From Toxotes chatareus (taxonomy: Eukaryota; Chordata; Actinopteri; Toxotidae), in the NCBI GenBank assembly GCA_016801885.1, contig CM028884.1:24801005-24865004 (forward strand): a stretch of 64,000 nucleotides of DNA, given 5' to 3'. Below the pieces are notes generated by a model. That model ran no database searches. It was not told the DNA's origin and saw nothing but the letters and a program-made list of their open reading frames with translations. Made by a program: the position numbers and the translations under genes. This document shows positions 26,201 to 41,225 of this stretch, piece after piece (the stretch's first letter is position 1; the number at the start of each line of letters is the position of its first letter).

Positions 26201-26305
26201 GGTCTCACCTGTCTCCAGGTTCGGGTGAGTTCCTGCCACCGGGCAGGTGGAGCTCACCAACGCACCGAGCGGAGAACGCTTCCCCAGACGAGTCTTTGGT
26301 AACAT
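22269..26305 (-). CDS. slc2a4rg: SLC2A4RG/ZNF395-family transcription factor (C2H2 zinc finger plus C-clamp)
   Basis: Nine coding exons on the minus strand: 26305-26132, 25826-25645, 25547-25438, 24929-24730, 24649-24549, 24450-24183, 24094-24014, 22873-22803 and 22380-22269. All splice phases agree, giving 432 residues. Landmarks in order: MLPKTRLGKRSPLGA start; DMDELMAAMVLSSLSCSP (nuclear-export-like helix of the family); PRKRR basic stretch; one C2H2 finger CLWPICGK...HIRTTH; EEDFYYTE acidic/aromatic motif; GALSRSAPSF; and a C-terminal C-clamp (KKCRKVYGIEHRDQWCTACR, ending at QRFLD). Family members bind GC-rich promoter elements, such as the GLUT4 enhancer and the HD gene region, and shuttle between nucleus and cytoplasm. 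The sequence resembles ZNF395 at least as well as SLC2A4RG. I chose slc2a4rg because the adaptor gene upstream reproduces the LIME1-SLC2A4RG order. Serine- and proline-rich stretches are encoded by GAG/GGA and G-rich tracts. The start exon has an acceptor just before the ATG, implying a separate 5' untranslated exon. Confidence 0.9.
23154..23221. repeat. (CA)n microsatellite in an slc2a4rg intron
   Basis: About 33 CA units in the intron between the exons at 24094-24014 and 22873-22803. Confidence 0.95.
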
Positions 26306-28175
26306 GTCTGTCTGTGAGAGAGAGCCGGAGTCTGAAAGAAGTCTGAGACCATCCCACACCAACACGTCTGTCCAACACTGTCAGGCTGAGGGTGGGACGA
26401 TCACTGGCCCATAAAGGGCACGGTGATCGTGGGCTCTACCTAAAGGGCTTTTCTCTTATCAACTCCCCAAAATAAAAGCTGCATTCAAATAATGTTTGAG
26501 TCTGAAGTGACAGCTGGAGGCGTGGACAGCAGGACAAACAAACGTCTGTTTGCTAACAAACAAGAAGACTCTACAGCCATGCTAGCAGCTCCGAGAGGCT
26601 CAGACACAGTGGTGCCCAGAGCTACGTGCTAACATGCTGACATGCTCACAGTGACAGTGCTAACATCAGTTTAAACCACAGGACAGGACGAAGCCAGGAA
26701 AGATGATGATTTGAACTCAGACGTGACTGATCAAAGAAGAAAACAGTCATGTGACCAGACATTGAACACCAACGTTCAGCCGGCACCTTCTGACAGCAGG
26801 GAGAGTCAGAGTGCTTAAACCAGAGAACGAAGATCACAGTGCAGAAAACGACGTGAGGGAAAAGTCTCCGGTTTCATTTCATACAGTGCAACAGACACAT
26901 GGGTCAGTTAGATACAGCCCCAACACACACACACACAAACAGCCCACCCCTCAACAACAATGTGACCTGAGCAGTGGCTGCTGGGAAAACTTAAGCTCTG
27001 GATTAAGTTTGATGGTCAGATCTGTTCTATGTTTCACAGATCTGAGTGAAATCACAGTGACTCACAGGCTGCAGTGTCATTTACAGTCAGGACGCTGTGT
27101 GTGAGTGTGTGTGTGTGTGTGTGTGTGTTAAAGGCAGCACAGTACAACTCAGTAACTGAGCAGGGGATTAAAGTGAATGGAACAGATGGACTCAACTGTT
27201 AATCAGTGTTTCTTTATCACAATACATTTGCTGACAACAGTGATAATTACAACACCTTTATCACGAAAATGTGTCACCGTGGCAACATGATGAAACATGA
27301 TGACCCCCCCCCACACCCCTTTTCAAGGTTTCCTGTTAATCTGAGTCAGAGTAACCAGAGTTCCAGAGTTTGCAGACTGAAAACACACACACACACACAC
27401 ACACACGTACAATATAAACACACAAACACAAAACATGCAAAAGCTTAAAACAAGTGTCAACAAATCCAAACATGAACACAAACATGCACACTGCAAATCA
27501 CTGGCTCAAACACATGAACCGGTTAACTTCACAGAGCCACAGTACGTTTACAGTATGAAAGCAGTATAACAGAAGTACAGGTACGGTGATGTATGTAATG
27601 TACTGTCCTGATTATGCAGCTGTTTGCTTCTCCTCCACCTCGGCTCAGAGGGACTGTACTGTACTGTTTTTACTTCACCACATTAATCTGACAGCTGCAG
27701 TGAAAACTCTTAAAGCTTTACATTAAAAACATGTGACTGCTTTGTAAGTTACAGGACACTGTCTTGTGTCTCGTGACCTCTCATATAAAATCAGTGTCAT
27801 GTTGTGTCTCCCCGTCATGTTTCGTACGAACATCTCTGGGCTGTTATCAGCTCCACCACTCAGAAAGGTCAAGAGAAAAAGTCTGAACAAACAAAAGCAC
27901 GTTTATGTTTCAGACTTATTTTTCTTCTGTCCTCTCCCATCAATCATCTGACGGCCACTCAGATTTATCTGGTGACCGTCTGGAAGGGCCCGACCCCCAG
28001 GTTGGACTAAACTATCTACCTGTATACAACCTAAAAGCAGCTCCACGTGGAGCTGCTGCGAACAGGGGTCTGATTTAGCTGCTGATAATTGTGTGCTTTT
28101 ACTTTGATAGGATTCTGAATTCTGATTCTGAGTCACCAATCAATCCCAAAGACGACGGGTGGTTCTGACCCGGTG

Positions 28176-28178
<3 letters not shown>

Positions 28179-28228
<50 letters not shown>
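28179..28228. repeat. (CA)n microsatellite
   Basis: About 25 CA units upstream of the slc2a4rg start exon. It is either intronic or intergenic, depending on where the first exon lies. Confidence 0.95.
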
Positions 28229-28230
<2 letters not shown>

Positions 28231-28755
28231 GCTCTGAGCTTTGAACCAATCAGATTCCTTCAGTGTTGCGTTCAAACCCTCCACAATAAGAGTCCTCAAT
28301 GAACACAAAAACAGCTACTTAAATTAAACCATAATTTTCACTCAGTCGTTTGGTTTAATGTACAAAGTGTCCAAAATAAAGTGAAGCCTGGATCTTTAGT
28401 TTCCAGACTCCACAGTGACTCCGTGTCTCTGTCTGTTCCGACAGAACCAGGTTCCGGTTTCAGGCAGAGAGAAGCAGAAAAGAGCCGAAGCTGCTGGAAG
28501 TGAGTGAATGATGCTGATCACAGCAGAGGAAAAACAAAACGAAGTCACAGAGGAGGAAGGAGAACAGCGTGTGAAGAGGAGTCTGTGAACTCCTCACTTT
28601 CACTGGGACGTGAAACGCGTTCATGCAACATTTCATGACTTAAATCTTCTGTTTAAACCCGTGAAGTCAGAAAAGCATCAAACACTTTGCGCAGACAGGA
28701 AAGAAAAGTGTGACTGAAGCAAAGAAAAGCGTCGGCTGCATCAGTTGTTACGTAC

Positions 28756-28838
28756 CTGCAGAGTCAGAAGCTCCAGCACAAAAACAACAACACTTCCACT
28801 GGGTCTGAGTGTGTCCGCTGCTGTTCAGTGGGAGCTGA

Positions 28839-28869
<31 letters not shown>

Positions 28870-28900
28870 TGTGTGTGTGCTGCAGGCTGCAGCCAGTCTG
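28756..28900 (-). other. candidate 5' untranslated exon of slc2a4rg
   Basis: On the minus strand a good donor (ctgcag|gtacgtaa) lies at 28756/28755, about 2.4 kb upstream of the coding start exon, whose own 5' side is an acceptor (ctctctcacag at about 26313). The upstream boundary and transcription start are not visible, and a TG repeat (28839-28880) runs through the candidate exon. Weak support. Confidence 0.25.
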
Positions 28901-30491
28901 AACGCCATCAGGGAGGAAGGAGAGTGGCAGAAAACCTGGGCCGGATACGCTGGCACATCTGGAGCGGAGTTTTTTTGTTCTGTTGCATCGAGTCGGAGCA
29001 GTTTGTGATGAAAGTGAATTTTCCAAAGACCAGCAGACGTTTGTTCGTTCTGCGGCTGTTGGTGACTGTGGGCAAACATTTCACTCCTCAAACGTTTAAA
29101 ATGACAAATATTCTGGTTTCAGCTTCTCCTGTGAACATGAGAAGTTTCTCTTTGGCCCATGTGACAATGAACAGCTTCGGACTTTGAACTGTTGGTTGGA
29201 AGAAAGAGACAAGGTGAAGATGCTGCCTTCAGGTTTAGGACATTTTCACCTTTAGACCGAACGATTAACTGATGAATGAGTGATGTAATGATTCATTAGA
29301 TGCAGCTGTCTCTTGTCCACAGAGCGCACAACAGGAGTGAAATCTGTGAGGACAGATTTGTGATTTAACAGGAAACTTTTGAGTCTGAGACTCTGCAGCG
29401 TGACGCGGTTTCAGCTGGTACAGTGATGCTATAATGTCAGGACACATGTTTGGTTCTTTTATTTTTAGGACTTTTATTTCCATTTAGACACAGTTCACTT
29501 CCTTTTTTTTGTCAAACACCAGCCATTAGTCATTTCCTTGTTTCTTGGGAAACTCTGGACACTCTCACGTCCAACCAGAGAGAAAATCCCTGTTTGCTTT
29601 TCACTGTGAAGGTCAGAGGTCAGACGTCCTACTGTGTCCGTCCATGTGCACAGATTAATGCACCATACCTCAGTATGTTTCCCGTCACCTGACGACCTCC
29701 AGGAATTTATCGGAAAGTCAATCAACAAACCAACAGTCAACAAAAAGACGTGTGGTGTTTGATGTTTGGGGGAAATGACGTGATGTTGCTCATTTCTTTT
29801 TTCTTCTGTGATCATAAACCGCATGTGGAGTGAGGCTCCTCTGCAGTCACCCCCCCAGGTCTGATCACCCGATCCTGCTCCGGGATTTCCCAGCAGCCTC
29901 CACGGTGGCTCTTCACTCTGTAGTAAACAAGAGAACCACGTGGGGGAGGAGGTGGACGGTGATTGGTGGAGCTCAGCGGCGCAGGAACACACCCCACAGA
30001 GGTCTGTTGTTTACTGACTCTCTGCCTGAGACACGCGGAACACAACTGACACACTGGGGGTCATTACAGCGCACCACATTCCTACAGCACCCCCATAATA
30101 CCTGTGACACACCTGTGACGCCTCTGTGACGCAGTGTGACGGTGACATGCGCTCACAGAAACATCACAGTGACGTGATGAAGCTGAAGGTGTGAACACCT
30201 GTCTGTACAAACCTGTGTGTGACGTCAGGCTGAGGGCTCAGGTGAGAAACACCGTGCTGGACTGAAACACAGGAAGCCCCGCGTGATGTCGCGGTACTAC
30301 AGGAGCATCAGTGTTTTCAGTGCTGCTGCATGTAGTGTTCCTGTGTGTACTGTGTGTAACTGTGTGTGCTGCAGTACTCTGTACTAACAAAGAGCAGCCT
30401 GTGAGCGGAGATCAGCCCCTCACTCATTGCATAACCCACTCTGACTCTGCCTCTCTCTGTCTGTCCTCTGTGTGTGTGTGGAGCCGCACGT

Positions 30492-30532
<41 letters not shown>

Positions 30533-30658
30533 CCGCTTCTCTTGTGAGTACGTGCTGATCCTGCGGAACCTGCTGTGTCTAAAGGAACATTACGCTGTTC
30601 TTTTCTGGTCTCATGTTAATGTGTAACAGTCGGTGAGAGTTTGACCCTCTGCTATGTA

Positions 30659-30659
30659 C

Positions 30660-30690
<31 letters not shown>
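30659..30690. repeat. (AAC)n microsatellite
   Basis: About ten ACA/AAC units. Confidence 0.9.
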
Positions 30691-31013
30691 ATACAGAAAT
30701 AAGTAATACAAAACGTCCCACGCTTTCACAGGAACTAAAATTGAAAAAACAAAACAACAAACCAAATAATCCAAACTTCACGTCATCGTGTCACCTGATA
30801 GTTTCATTATTTACTTTTTAGACCTAAATGGCTCAACAAGTTCATTTAGATTCTGTGACTCGTCAATTTATTTGAAAAATTTACAGATGACCAACAACAA
30901 GCTGAGGTCAGAGGTCAGACTGTGAATATTTGTGTAAATCTATTCTTATTCGCTGTTCACAGATGTGATTCAAATCTTCTCCAAACACCAGGACTGTTTC
31001 TCTGTGTATGTGT

Positions 31014-31095
31014 GTGTTTGTGTGCAAACAGACTCAGGGACAGCGTCTTCTTCCCCAGAGCTGTGAAAGCAATCGCCCCCTGTAGTGAGACACTC
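31014..31095 (+). mobile_element. LINE ORF2 C-terminal remnant
   Basis: The plus-strand frame reads NRLRDSVFFPRAVKAIAPC. This resembles the RLRNSFFPRAVK-type tail found near the end of the ORF2 protein or 3' region of fish LINEs (L2/Rex-like). Only a fragment remains. The family assignment is from recall. Confidence 0.45.
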
Positions 31096-33539
31096 ACATC
31101 CCATCCCCCTACAGGACACACACACACAGCTTGATGTGTGTATATGTTACCTACAGTGTGACAGTTTCTTTGCGATGGTCAGACCTGGGACAGCACTGTG
31201 TCTGGACTTAGGACCGGCGTCTCAGTCCATCATGTTACTGAACAGAGCTGCTGCTGCTCCTGATCATCCAGCTGATTCTGATTTATTTCATCCTGATCAG
31301 TGAATAATGAGCCTGAGCCTGAATCGATACACTGAGCAGCTGTGAGAGGATTAACTGCTGTTGGTCCACATGGAGAGATTGTTTGTGGTTTATACTGGAA
31401 ACCAGTTAGAGCAACACCATGCCTGTTCACCTTGAATCACCATGAGGATGCTACTGGTCTGGTCTGGACTGGGGAGCCGACAGCATCCAGTGGCTCCTGG
31501 TGCAAAGTACTGAGACCCAGCTCCTGTATGTCTCTGTGGCTCAGCTTCACCCTGTGATCACATCACCCAGGATGCATTTCAGCGTGAACAGCTGTGTTCG
31601 ATGCGCTGATGAAATCACTCAGCAGGTGTGGCAGCAGAGATCAGGAGGACTCACTGATTAACTCAGTCTGATTCTCTCCTGGTTTCTGTCTCAGTCATTT
31701 GATCATATTTGCAAATTCATTTCAGTTGATCAACTAATTGACGAATCATCGAATTGCTGCATCTCTTATTTCAGTTCGTGCTGCGTCGATGTGTTGACGG
31801 GCTGAACGCACAGAGTCTCTGCGGGACAGTTTTTCTGAATGGCAGATCTCGGCTCACATTTTGACATGAAGAGCAAAAGTGTCCTCCTGTCGTTCGTCTT
31901 CATCCTGCTCTGTGATGACAGGGTTTTCCACAGAGGCCTGAGCTCAGCCACATCACGCACAGCTTCAGCTGCTCGCTGACAGTTCACAGATCAACGTGCT
32001 GAACGTGTCTTTCCAGCATTTCACTTACCCACAATACCCTCCTGCTGAACTCTGACTCAGTAAATCACAACAGGACGTTACCAGCACGCACGCACACAGA
32101 CACACGGTGAAATCGCACTGACTCAGCAGCTTCATTCCAAAGTTACAGTCGATCACTGTAAGTTTGTTCAGTCACAGCTGCTTTAAAACACAGGACACAG
32201 AGTTCACTGAACTCAGGTTAAACAGTTTGTTCGTCATTTCACAAACTGAGTTACGTTCAGTGAACTTGGGAAAACAGGTTCAATAATGTGAAGTGGTTCA
32301 GCTGAATGGGCTGTTCAGACTGTGAAGCCATAACACGGATCCTCAGCTGCTTCACATTATAACTCCATTCAACACGTGTTAAACACGCAGTACAAACAGC
32401 ATTAAACGAGCTGAACCTTCATCAGTTCATTCCTTCATTCATTCAGCTCATCACAACGCCTCAGTGTTTGACTCTGAAATGGCCTGAAAATGAAAACGAC
32501 ACATTCTAAGTTATAGACACAAGAACAAAAGGTAAATATTCATTAAACTAATGAGACAGAATTTGCTGATTCCACTACATTTCTGTGTCATGCTGCATCA
32601 TGGTTTACAGTGCGTCCACCAATCACAGACCAGCAGCTGTTTAATGAGCCTGATGATGAATTTTCACATGAAGTGTTGAAATAATTTCACGATGGAAAAT
32701 GTCTCCGTCTCTCTCTGATGCAGTCAAACATGGTGTGTCCTCCCACTTCAGCAGTTTCAGGTTGATTCACACTAAAGTGTTTTCTTACTGTTTAAAAGTC
32801 AGACTCCAGCTGTGAGAGTTTCCTCCAGTGTTACACATTCAAACAACACAACTTTAAAGATGCACAAACTCAACCACCACCAAACCTCAGTGTGTTTTCA
32901 CTCCATTTTACACGTTTACATGTCGCTTACAACACGAAAATCTAAGAAACAGATTGTCGTGAACTTTCCTAAGAAGCTCCTGCTCCTCAGAGGATGAACA
33001 CTGGTGTAATGTACACGAACGCTCTGTTTCCATCAAACAACCTTTATTGAAGTGAAGAGTTTATTTATATTTAGCTTCAGATTAGTCATAAGACAGATTC
33101 CATAAACAGACTCTGGTTTTTTCCATCTGATTAATCGATTTTAAAATGTCAGGATAAATGAATTTCTTTCAGTCCAATAATCCGTTAATCAATAAACTGA
33201 AACATGTAAAAAATATAAACTTTATTATAAAGGTGAAAACATGTTGATTTATTTCACATCCCTACAAACTGATTTCTGTTGTAATAAATGAATAAAATGA
33301 AATAAAGGAAATCAATCTAAGTATTGACGAGTGATTGGAAAATGATCAGCAGTTATTGACGGTGTGACACACTGTATCATATGATCTGTAGTTTATGGGC
33401 TAAATGTCCCCAAACTGTAATATTTAAAAGGGATATTCCACCACATTAAGATCCCCGCAGCCTATGAGAACGCCATCCAGCTGCATTATGGGAAACGAAG
33501 GATCCAGTCAGGACACCTCATCTCTCGCCCTCTGCTCGG

Positions 33540-33975
33540 ATTTAAACCATTCTGTTTTTCGTCCCCTAACATTCATCTGTTGTTCTGTCCCTCATCGTTT
33601 CCTCTGTTCACTGTCCATCTTTTATTTTTCATTTCTCTTCCTTCGTTTTTCATCCTTCATTCCTTGTCTTCCTCTTTCGGTTGTGGGTGGATGTTCATCA
33701 TTCATGTTTTATCTTTTAGCCTTTGTCTCATTTTGTCCTCTGTCTTTTGTCCCTTGTTTTTTTCGTTCCTCATCTGTAATATTTTATTCTCGTCCTTCAC
33801 CCTGTCTTCATTTGTCCTCCATCTTTCACTCTGTATTTCACCTTCTTTTTGTTTCCTCCATCGTTCGTCTTTGTAGCGTTTCATTCTTTATCTTTTGTTC
33901 TTCATCTTTAGTCTTTCATTTTTTTGTGCTTTGCACTCATCCCTCGTTCTGTCCTTAAATCCCCTGTCTCATGTC
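33540..33975. repeat. long polypyrimidine, low-complexity tract
   Basis: More than 400 bases dominated by T/C with irregular ttcatc, cctc and ttttgtcc words; purine-rich on the minus strand. It abuts the 3' end of the adaptor gene, so in that transcript it would be an A/G-rich 3' untranslated segment. Open frames across it (Ser/Phe/Leu-rich, or Lys/Glu/Arg-rich on the other strand) reflect composition. Confidence 0.8.
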
Positions 33976-33977
33976 CA

Positions 33978-36784
<2,807 letters not shown>

Positions 36785-37480
36785 GACCACAGGGAGGGAC
36801 AGAAATCAGGAAACTGCTGAAACAGAAAAAAGTGTCACAGTGTGTTGAGAGAGCAGGAAGTGAGTCATCTGACGGTCGGCCTCTGTGTGACCTTTATTAC
36901 TAAGATTATTCAAGAGTTTATTTTACTTTTATATTTTATTTCATTTACATTCCATTTTTATACCAGCACCTTAGTTAGTTACTTTTTACTTTGTAATGCT
37001 GCTTACTGTGTTTTTTGGTGTTGTACTGCTGCTGGTACCCAAATTTCCCCAAGGGACCTCCCAAAGGGATTAATAAAGTATATTCTATTCTATTCTGTCT
37101 GACGGGTTAAATTTAAACGTCCTCAGCCAACAACGAGGTGTTTCAAAGTGATTTTAAAACAAGATTTAAAAGAAACACAAGGAAATATAAAAATATATAA
37201 ATAGGATTTTAAAGGGTTGTTACAAAGAAAAACATCACAGTTAGAGACGGCAGGTGGAACAGACGACTGCTGCCTTCATTCATCTGCAGACTCACCTGAG
37301 TACAGGTGAAAGGCTGTCAGTATAGACTACCTACAAACTGTCACGGATCGCAGAGTGGCTCAGAACCTCACGTCAACCGGACCACAACCAGAAATCACTC
37401 TTAAAAGGAAAAGACTTTAATAACTAAATAACGGACTAGACAACAACAACAAAATAATTCAGATGAAACAATCACAAGGA
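36785..37480 (+). mobile_element. fish LINE 3' tail (about 36880-37096) upstream of lime1
   Basis: The segment ending 37096 contains tggtacccaaatttcccc, aagggattaataaagtatat and tandem tctat units. This is the characteristic 3' end of fish Rex/L2-type non-LTR retrotransposons, in plus orientation. No ORF2 remains, so it is 5'-truncated. The rest of the interval is unremarkable. Confidence 0.6.
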
Positions 37481-39767
37481 TCAAGTGTCAAAGCAAAACA
37501 AAGCCTGACTTGACAAGGAGATAAACATGGAAACAGGCTCTGGTTCTCTGCTGACAGGACGAACTGGCACAGGACAGGAAACGCAGACGAAATGCACACG
37601 CAAGGTAACGGGAACAATCAGGGCGAGGAAGACAATCAGACCAGGGGGAAACACAAGGGGAAGAGGCAAGTTACATGAAATGAGAGGAGAGTAGATTTCA
37701 AAATAAAACTGGAAACCGTGAGACAACACAGACACAAGACAAGAACATAAGATTTCCTGGATGTGACACTGTCAACATGCAGGAGTGAAGTCGAGCACAG
37801 AGGACATGTAATCATTAAACAGCTGAAGACTTTCAGCTCACTTCACTTTATTTACCACAGACCCAAAGACTTTATGACTGCCCTGTAAATGACATTTGCA
37901 TTTTATTAGTTTATATAAAAATCTAATGATCGCTACATGTAAATGAGCTTTTCCCAGATCATCACGATGACTGAGACACATTCACGCCAAAGTTTCCTCA
38001 ACTGGTGTGTACACACAACTCACCAAACATGAGATTGTATTAACTTTATAATACCATTTAAATAACAGACTGTGTGCAAAGGCCATGAGTCACAAAAAGA
38101 AAAGCTCTAATGTGTTTGACACTGTGTGCTGTGAGTTTCGCTTCAGGATCTCTCAGTTCCAGCTCAGTGAGAACTGAAGCAGCTCCTTCTCACGTCTGTC
38201 CATTAAATTTAACATTAGACATGTGAGATACAACACGAGCAGTCGGCACGCGTTACATGTGTTCATCAGTGAGCTGCAGAGGTGCTACACCTTTACTTTA
38301 TGCTAAGCTAAGCTAACTGGCTGCCATCTTTCCATACAGACATGAACTGGCTTTATTAACACGATGTTCCAGCCCTGAGAAGTCAACACTCATTAAGACA
38401 AAAGTGTTTTGTGCAAATTTTCATCACATGTAAAATATGAGAAAACCACAAGTCTGTGAATTTATCTCTTAGGTTGATGTTTTCTCCTTTACATCATAGG
38501 CACATCTGATAAAAATCATATTTCCTGCTCTGTACAGGAACGAAGTATTCACATCATCAACAACACTATTCAAAATATTACAGCAGAACTGAACAGAACT
38601 ATTCACATCTAAATATAGTTAAAGTACCAACAGAAAAAAAGTACAGCTGCAGAATAATGTTTATCATATTACTGAACCAGAATGACTGCTGGTTACTTTT
38701 AATGTTACTGCTGGTAAAGGGGTCAGTTACACAGCTGGGTAGCTTTAGCAACAACAATACATCACAATTTATTTGTTAATTATATTTTGTATTAATGATG
38801 TGAATCGAAATACAATATTATAAAGTGAAGTGTTGGAGCGGAAGCATAAAGCAGCAGCAAACTGAAAAACAAAAACAGTAAACGTTCCTTTCCTCCTCTG
38901 CTGTGAACGTGTTGTGTGACAGTTTGTCATCACTCACATAAATAACATCACACATGACCACATGGGATGTGAAACTTGGTGTTCAGCCATGCACATTATT
39001 AGTTAATAGTATTTTTGCGTACATTAAAATTCTGTATGCATCTGAGTAATTTTCTGTTTGCACAAACGTCTCCAGCCAGTCTCTATGCTTCTGTTATTTT
39101 CTGGTGATGTTCTCATACATGTTATTATATACATGTTGTGTTTGCAGTAAAAGTGACTGTTTGATTTGACTTTGTTTTTGTAATACTTTATTTCTGTGGT
39201 GATATTTAAAATAAAATTAAGGAAAAACTGTCATCCTAAAAACATCTCATGAAAAACTCTCAGATTAGCTTTAGTCTTTACATTTTTATATTTAGGATGA
39301 TGGTTAAAGACAGAACACGAGCAACACTCAGAGCCTCTGAAGTCTGCAGAGGACATCTAACTGAAATGTGAATAAAAATATCAACTATTATTAACTACTG
39401 GTTAACTAGTTGTGCAGTGGTAGAAGTAGAAATAAAGCAGCTCGTACCTGCGTAGACAGCTGTGAGCTCGGGTTCAGACGCTGAATGTGGGGAGTGGTTC
39501 CTGCTCCACGTTTACTCATTGACAGACTGAACAAACACTGAGCTGCTCTGCTGTGTGTGTGTGTCCTTAAGCTGTGAGCGTGTTAAAGTCACACACCCAC
39601 ACACACACACAGTGATAGACAGGCTGCTGAAGAGACAGGACAGGGACACTGTCCTCTAGTCTTCTGTCTGAAGTTGTAAAATCAGTAAAACTCATGGATT
39701 TATCTGAGTTTCTTTCATGAATTTAATTAAATAATCAGCTACTCGCTGGCTAACCTGCTAACTAAGT
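37481..39767. other. intergenic stretch, nothing recognised
   Basis: AT-rich DNA with no supported exon. Possible 5' untranslated or promoter sequence of the adaptor gene is not identifiable. A short (TG)/(CA) pair is at about 39552-39611. Confidence 0.5.
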
Positions 39768-39864
39768 AAGCTAGCAAGTGAGTTAGCCAACTCATAGGTG
39801 AGTTAGCTGCTGCTAGCTAAGTAAGCTAGCTCACCTGTGAGCTGGCTAACTCACTTGCTAGCTT
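39768..39864. repeat. long near-perfect hairpin (41-bp arms)
   Basis: The 21 bases at 39768-39788 are the exact reverse complement of 39844-39864. The pairing continues inward to 39808/39824 with three imperfect positions (two G.T-compatible), leaving a loop of 15 bases. The arms are built from ctagc and gttagc words. It could be a MITE-like palindrome or a transcribed hairpin; there is no evidence for transcription. Confidence 0.9.
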
Positions 39865-40617
39865 GAGTTTGCCTGCTAGCAATTTTACTCAGATGCTAAT
39901 TCACCAGAGAGACCAGTTTTCATTATTTCACAGTCATTTTAATTCTGACTAAACATTCCAATCTCCATGAGCCTCATGGAGAAGAATCAGCAGCTGACCC
40001 AGAATTTAGCTGTGACCTGCAGATTACGTTTTTGGTTCTTTTTCTTTTCTATTTTCTTTCAGCACCGTAATCTTTGGCTGTCCTAACAATGTGAAGCTGT
40101 GTGCTCAGATGTCTGCAGCTGAAGGCACGCCGGGCAGTTTCATGTTGATCCAGCCTGTGTCACAGACACGGCCCGGGGAGCCCAGCTCACAGCTCCGCAG
40201 CTGAGGAGTGAGTTAGCTGTTAGCCGTCCAGCTCTGCTGTGTTAGCCTATATGTCCCGCTTCTGTCTGACTCTACGTTTATTTGTCACTGTTTTTTTTCT
40301 CAGTTGTGTTTGAATATTTTTCTCTCCATCACCTTCAGTCTCTTTTGTCTCAGTGTCCATTAATCTCCTGTTGTTTTACTGCTTGTATTTTTAAGCTCAT
40401 TTACAAAGGACTTTGAACTGCAATGTTATGAGCGGTCCCATAAATACAGCCTGATTAAGTGACTCTGCAGAGAACGAACGTTTACACTGACCCCAGATCA
40501 TTTACATTGTGTAAAATAAAGGTGTGAAACGGAGAATTTGGTTCCAAATGCTGCATGAAACAGATGGTGTCACGTTCAGGTGGCTCTGCTGTGACATGTT
40601 CTCCTCAAACAAGAACA

Positions 40618-40663
40618 CACAGAGGAACAGCCAGTGTAGTTCTACACTGGCTGTTCCTCTGTG
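40618..40663. repeat. perfect 22-bp inverted repeat with a 2-base loop
   Basis: Bases 40618-40639 are exactly complementary to 40642-40663 with only tt between them, giving a 46-base near-continuous palindrome. The open frames here read the same LHWLFLC peptide from both strands because of the symmetry. Confidence 0.95.
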
Positions 40664-40969
40664 ACCACATGCAGCCGGGGCCGATAAGCTCAAATCAAAC
40701 TGAACCTGGAACATTATCTGCAGCTCCACCCAAACACTGTAACTGACACTTACTGCTTGACTGGCAGAGCGAGGCCTGGAGAGAACTGAGAGAGAGATAA
40801 CAAGTCCCATTGTGCAGTTTCCTGCTTGCTGATCTCTGCATTCTGTAATGTAGACGTACAAGCTAACTTTTAATGGTGCTCACAGAATTTAAGAATTATG
40901 ATTAAGACAGAATGTTTACTTGATCCTTAGGGAATAATGATGGGAATGTTATGCTATTTCCTGTTATTT

Positions 40970-41000
40970 TAAGTTTAGGTTTATACTTTATTAATCCCTC
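40970..41000 (-). mobile_element. LINE 3'-tail remnant; possible paqr8 poly(A) signal
   Basis: atactttattaatccctc is the complement of the gggattaataaagtat tail seen at 37080, here in minus orientation. Its AATAAA (40987-40992, minus strand) lies about 235 bases past the paqr8 stop codon and may serve as its polyadenylation signal. That use is inferred. Confidence 0.4.
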
Positions 41001-41225
41001 TAACAAATTTGTGATTAATCAAATCATAAAGGACTGATATGGAGAAAACTGGGGCTTTTGGCGCCCCAGAGTGTCTTGGGCCCCGGGGCCTTTGCTTGGT
41101 TTAAAAAAAATGCAAAAAGTAAAAATTCAAACCAGAAAATCCAGATCAGGGCAGGAACATTATGATGAGCTTTTGCCCGAGGAGCAGACCTCTTCAAAAA
41201 ATATCATTTGTCCAAAGTCAATCCC

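Larger units (their letters stand above)
29000..33539. other. intergenic stretch with simple repeats and LINE debris
   Basis: No supported exon. Contents: (CA)n at 30496-30528; (AAC)n at 30659-30690; a LINE-like fragment at 31014-31095 (separate entry). The rest is unremarkable AT-rich sequence. Confidence 0.5.

Noticed and set aside
33464..33958. 164-codon frame rich in Phe, Ser and Leu that looks membrane-like
   Set aside because: It is a translation of a low-complexity T/C tract; the opposite strand gives an equally artificial Lys/Glu/Arg frame.
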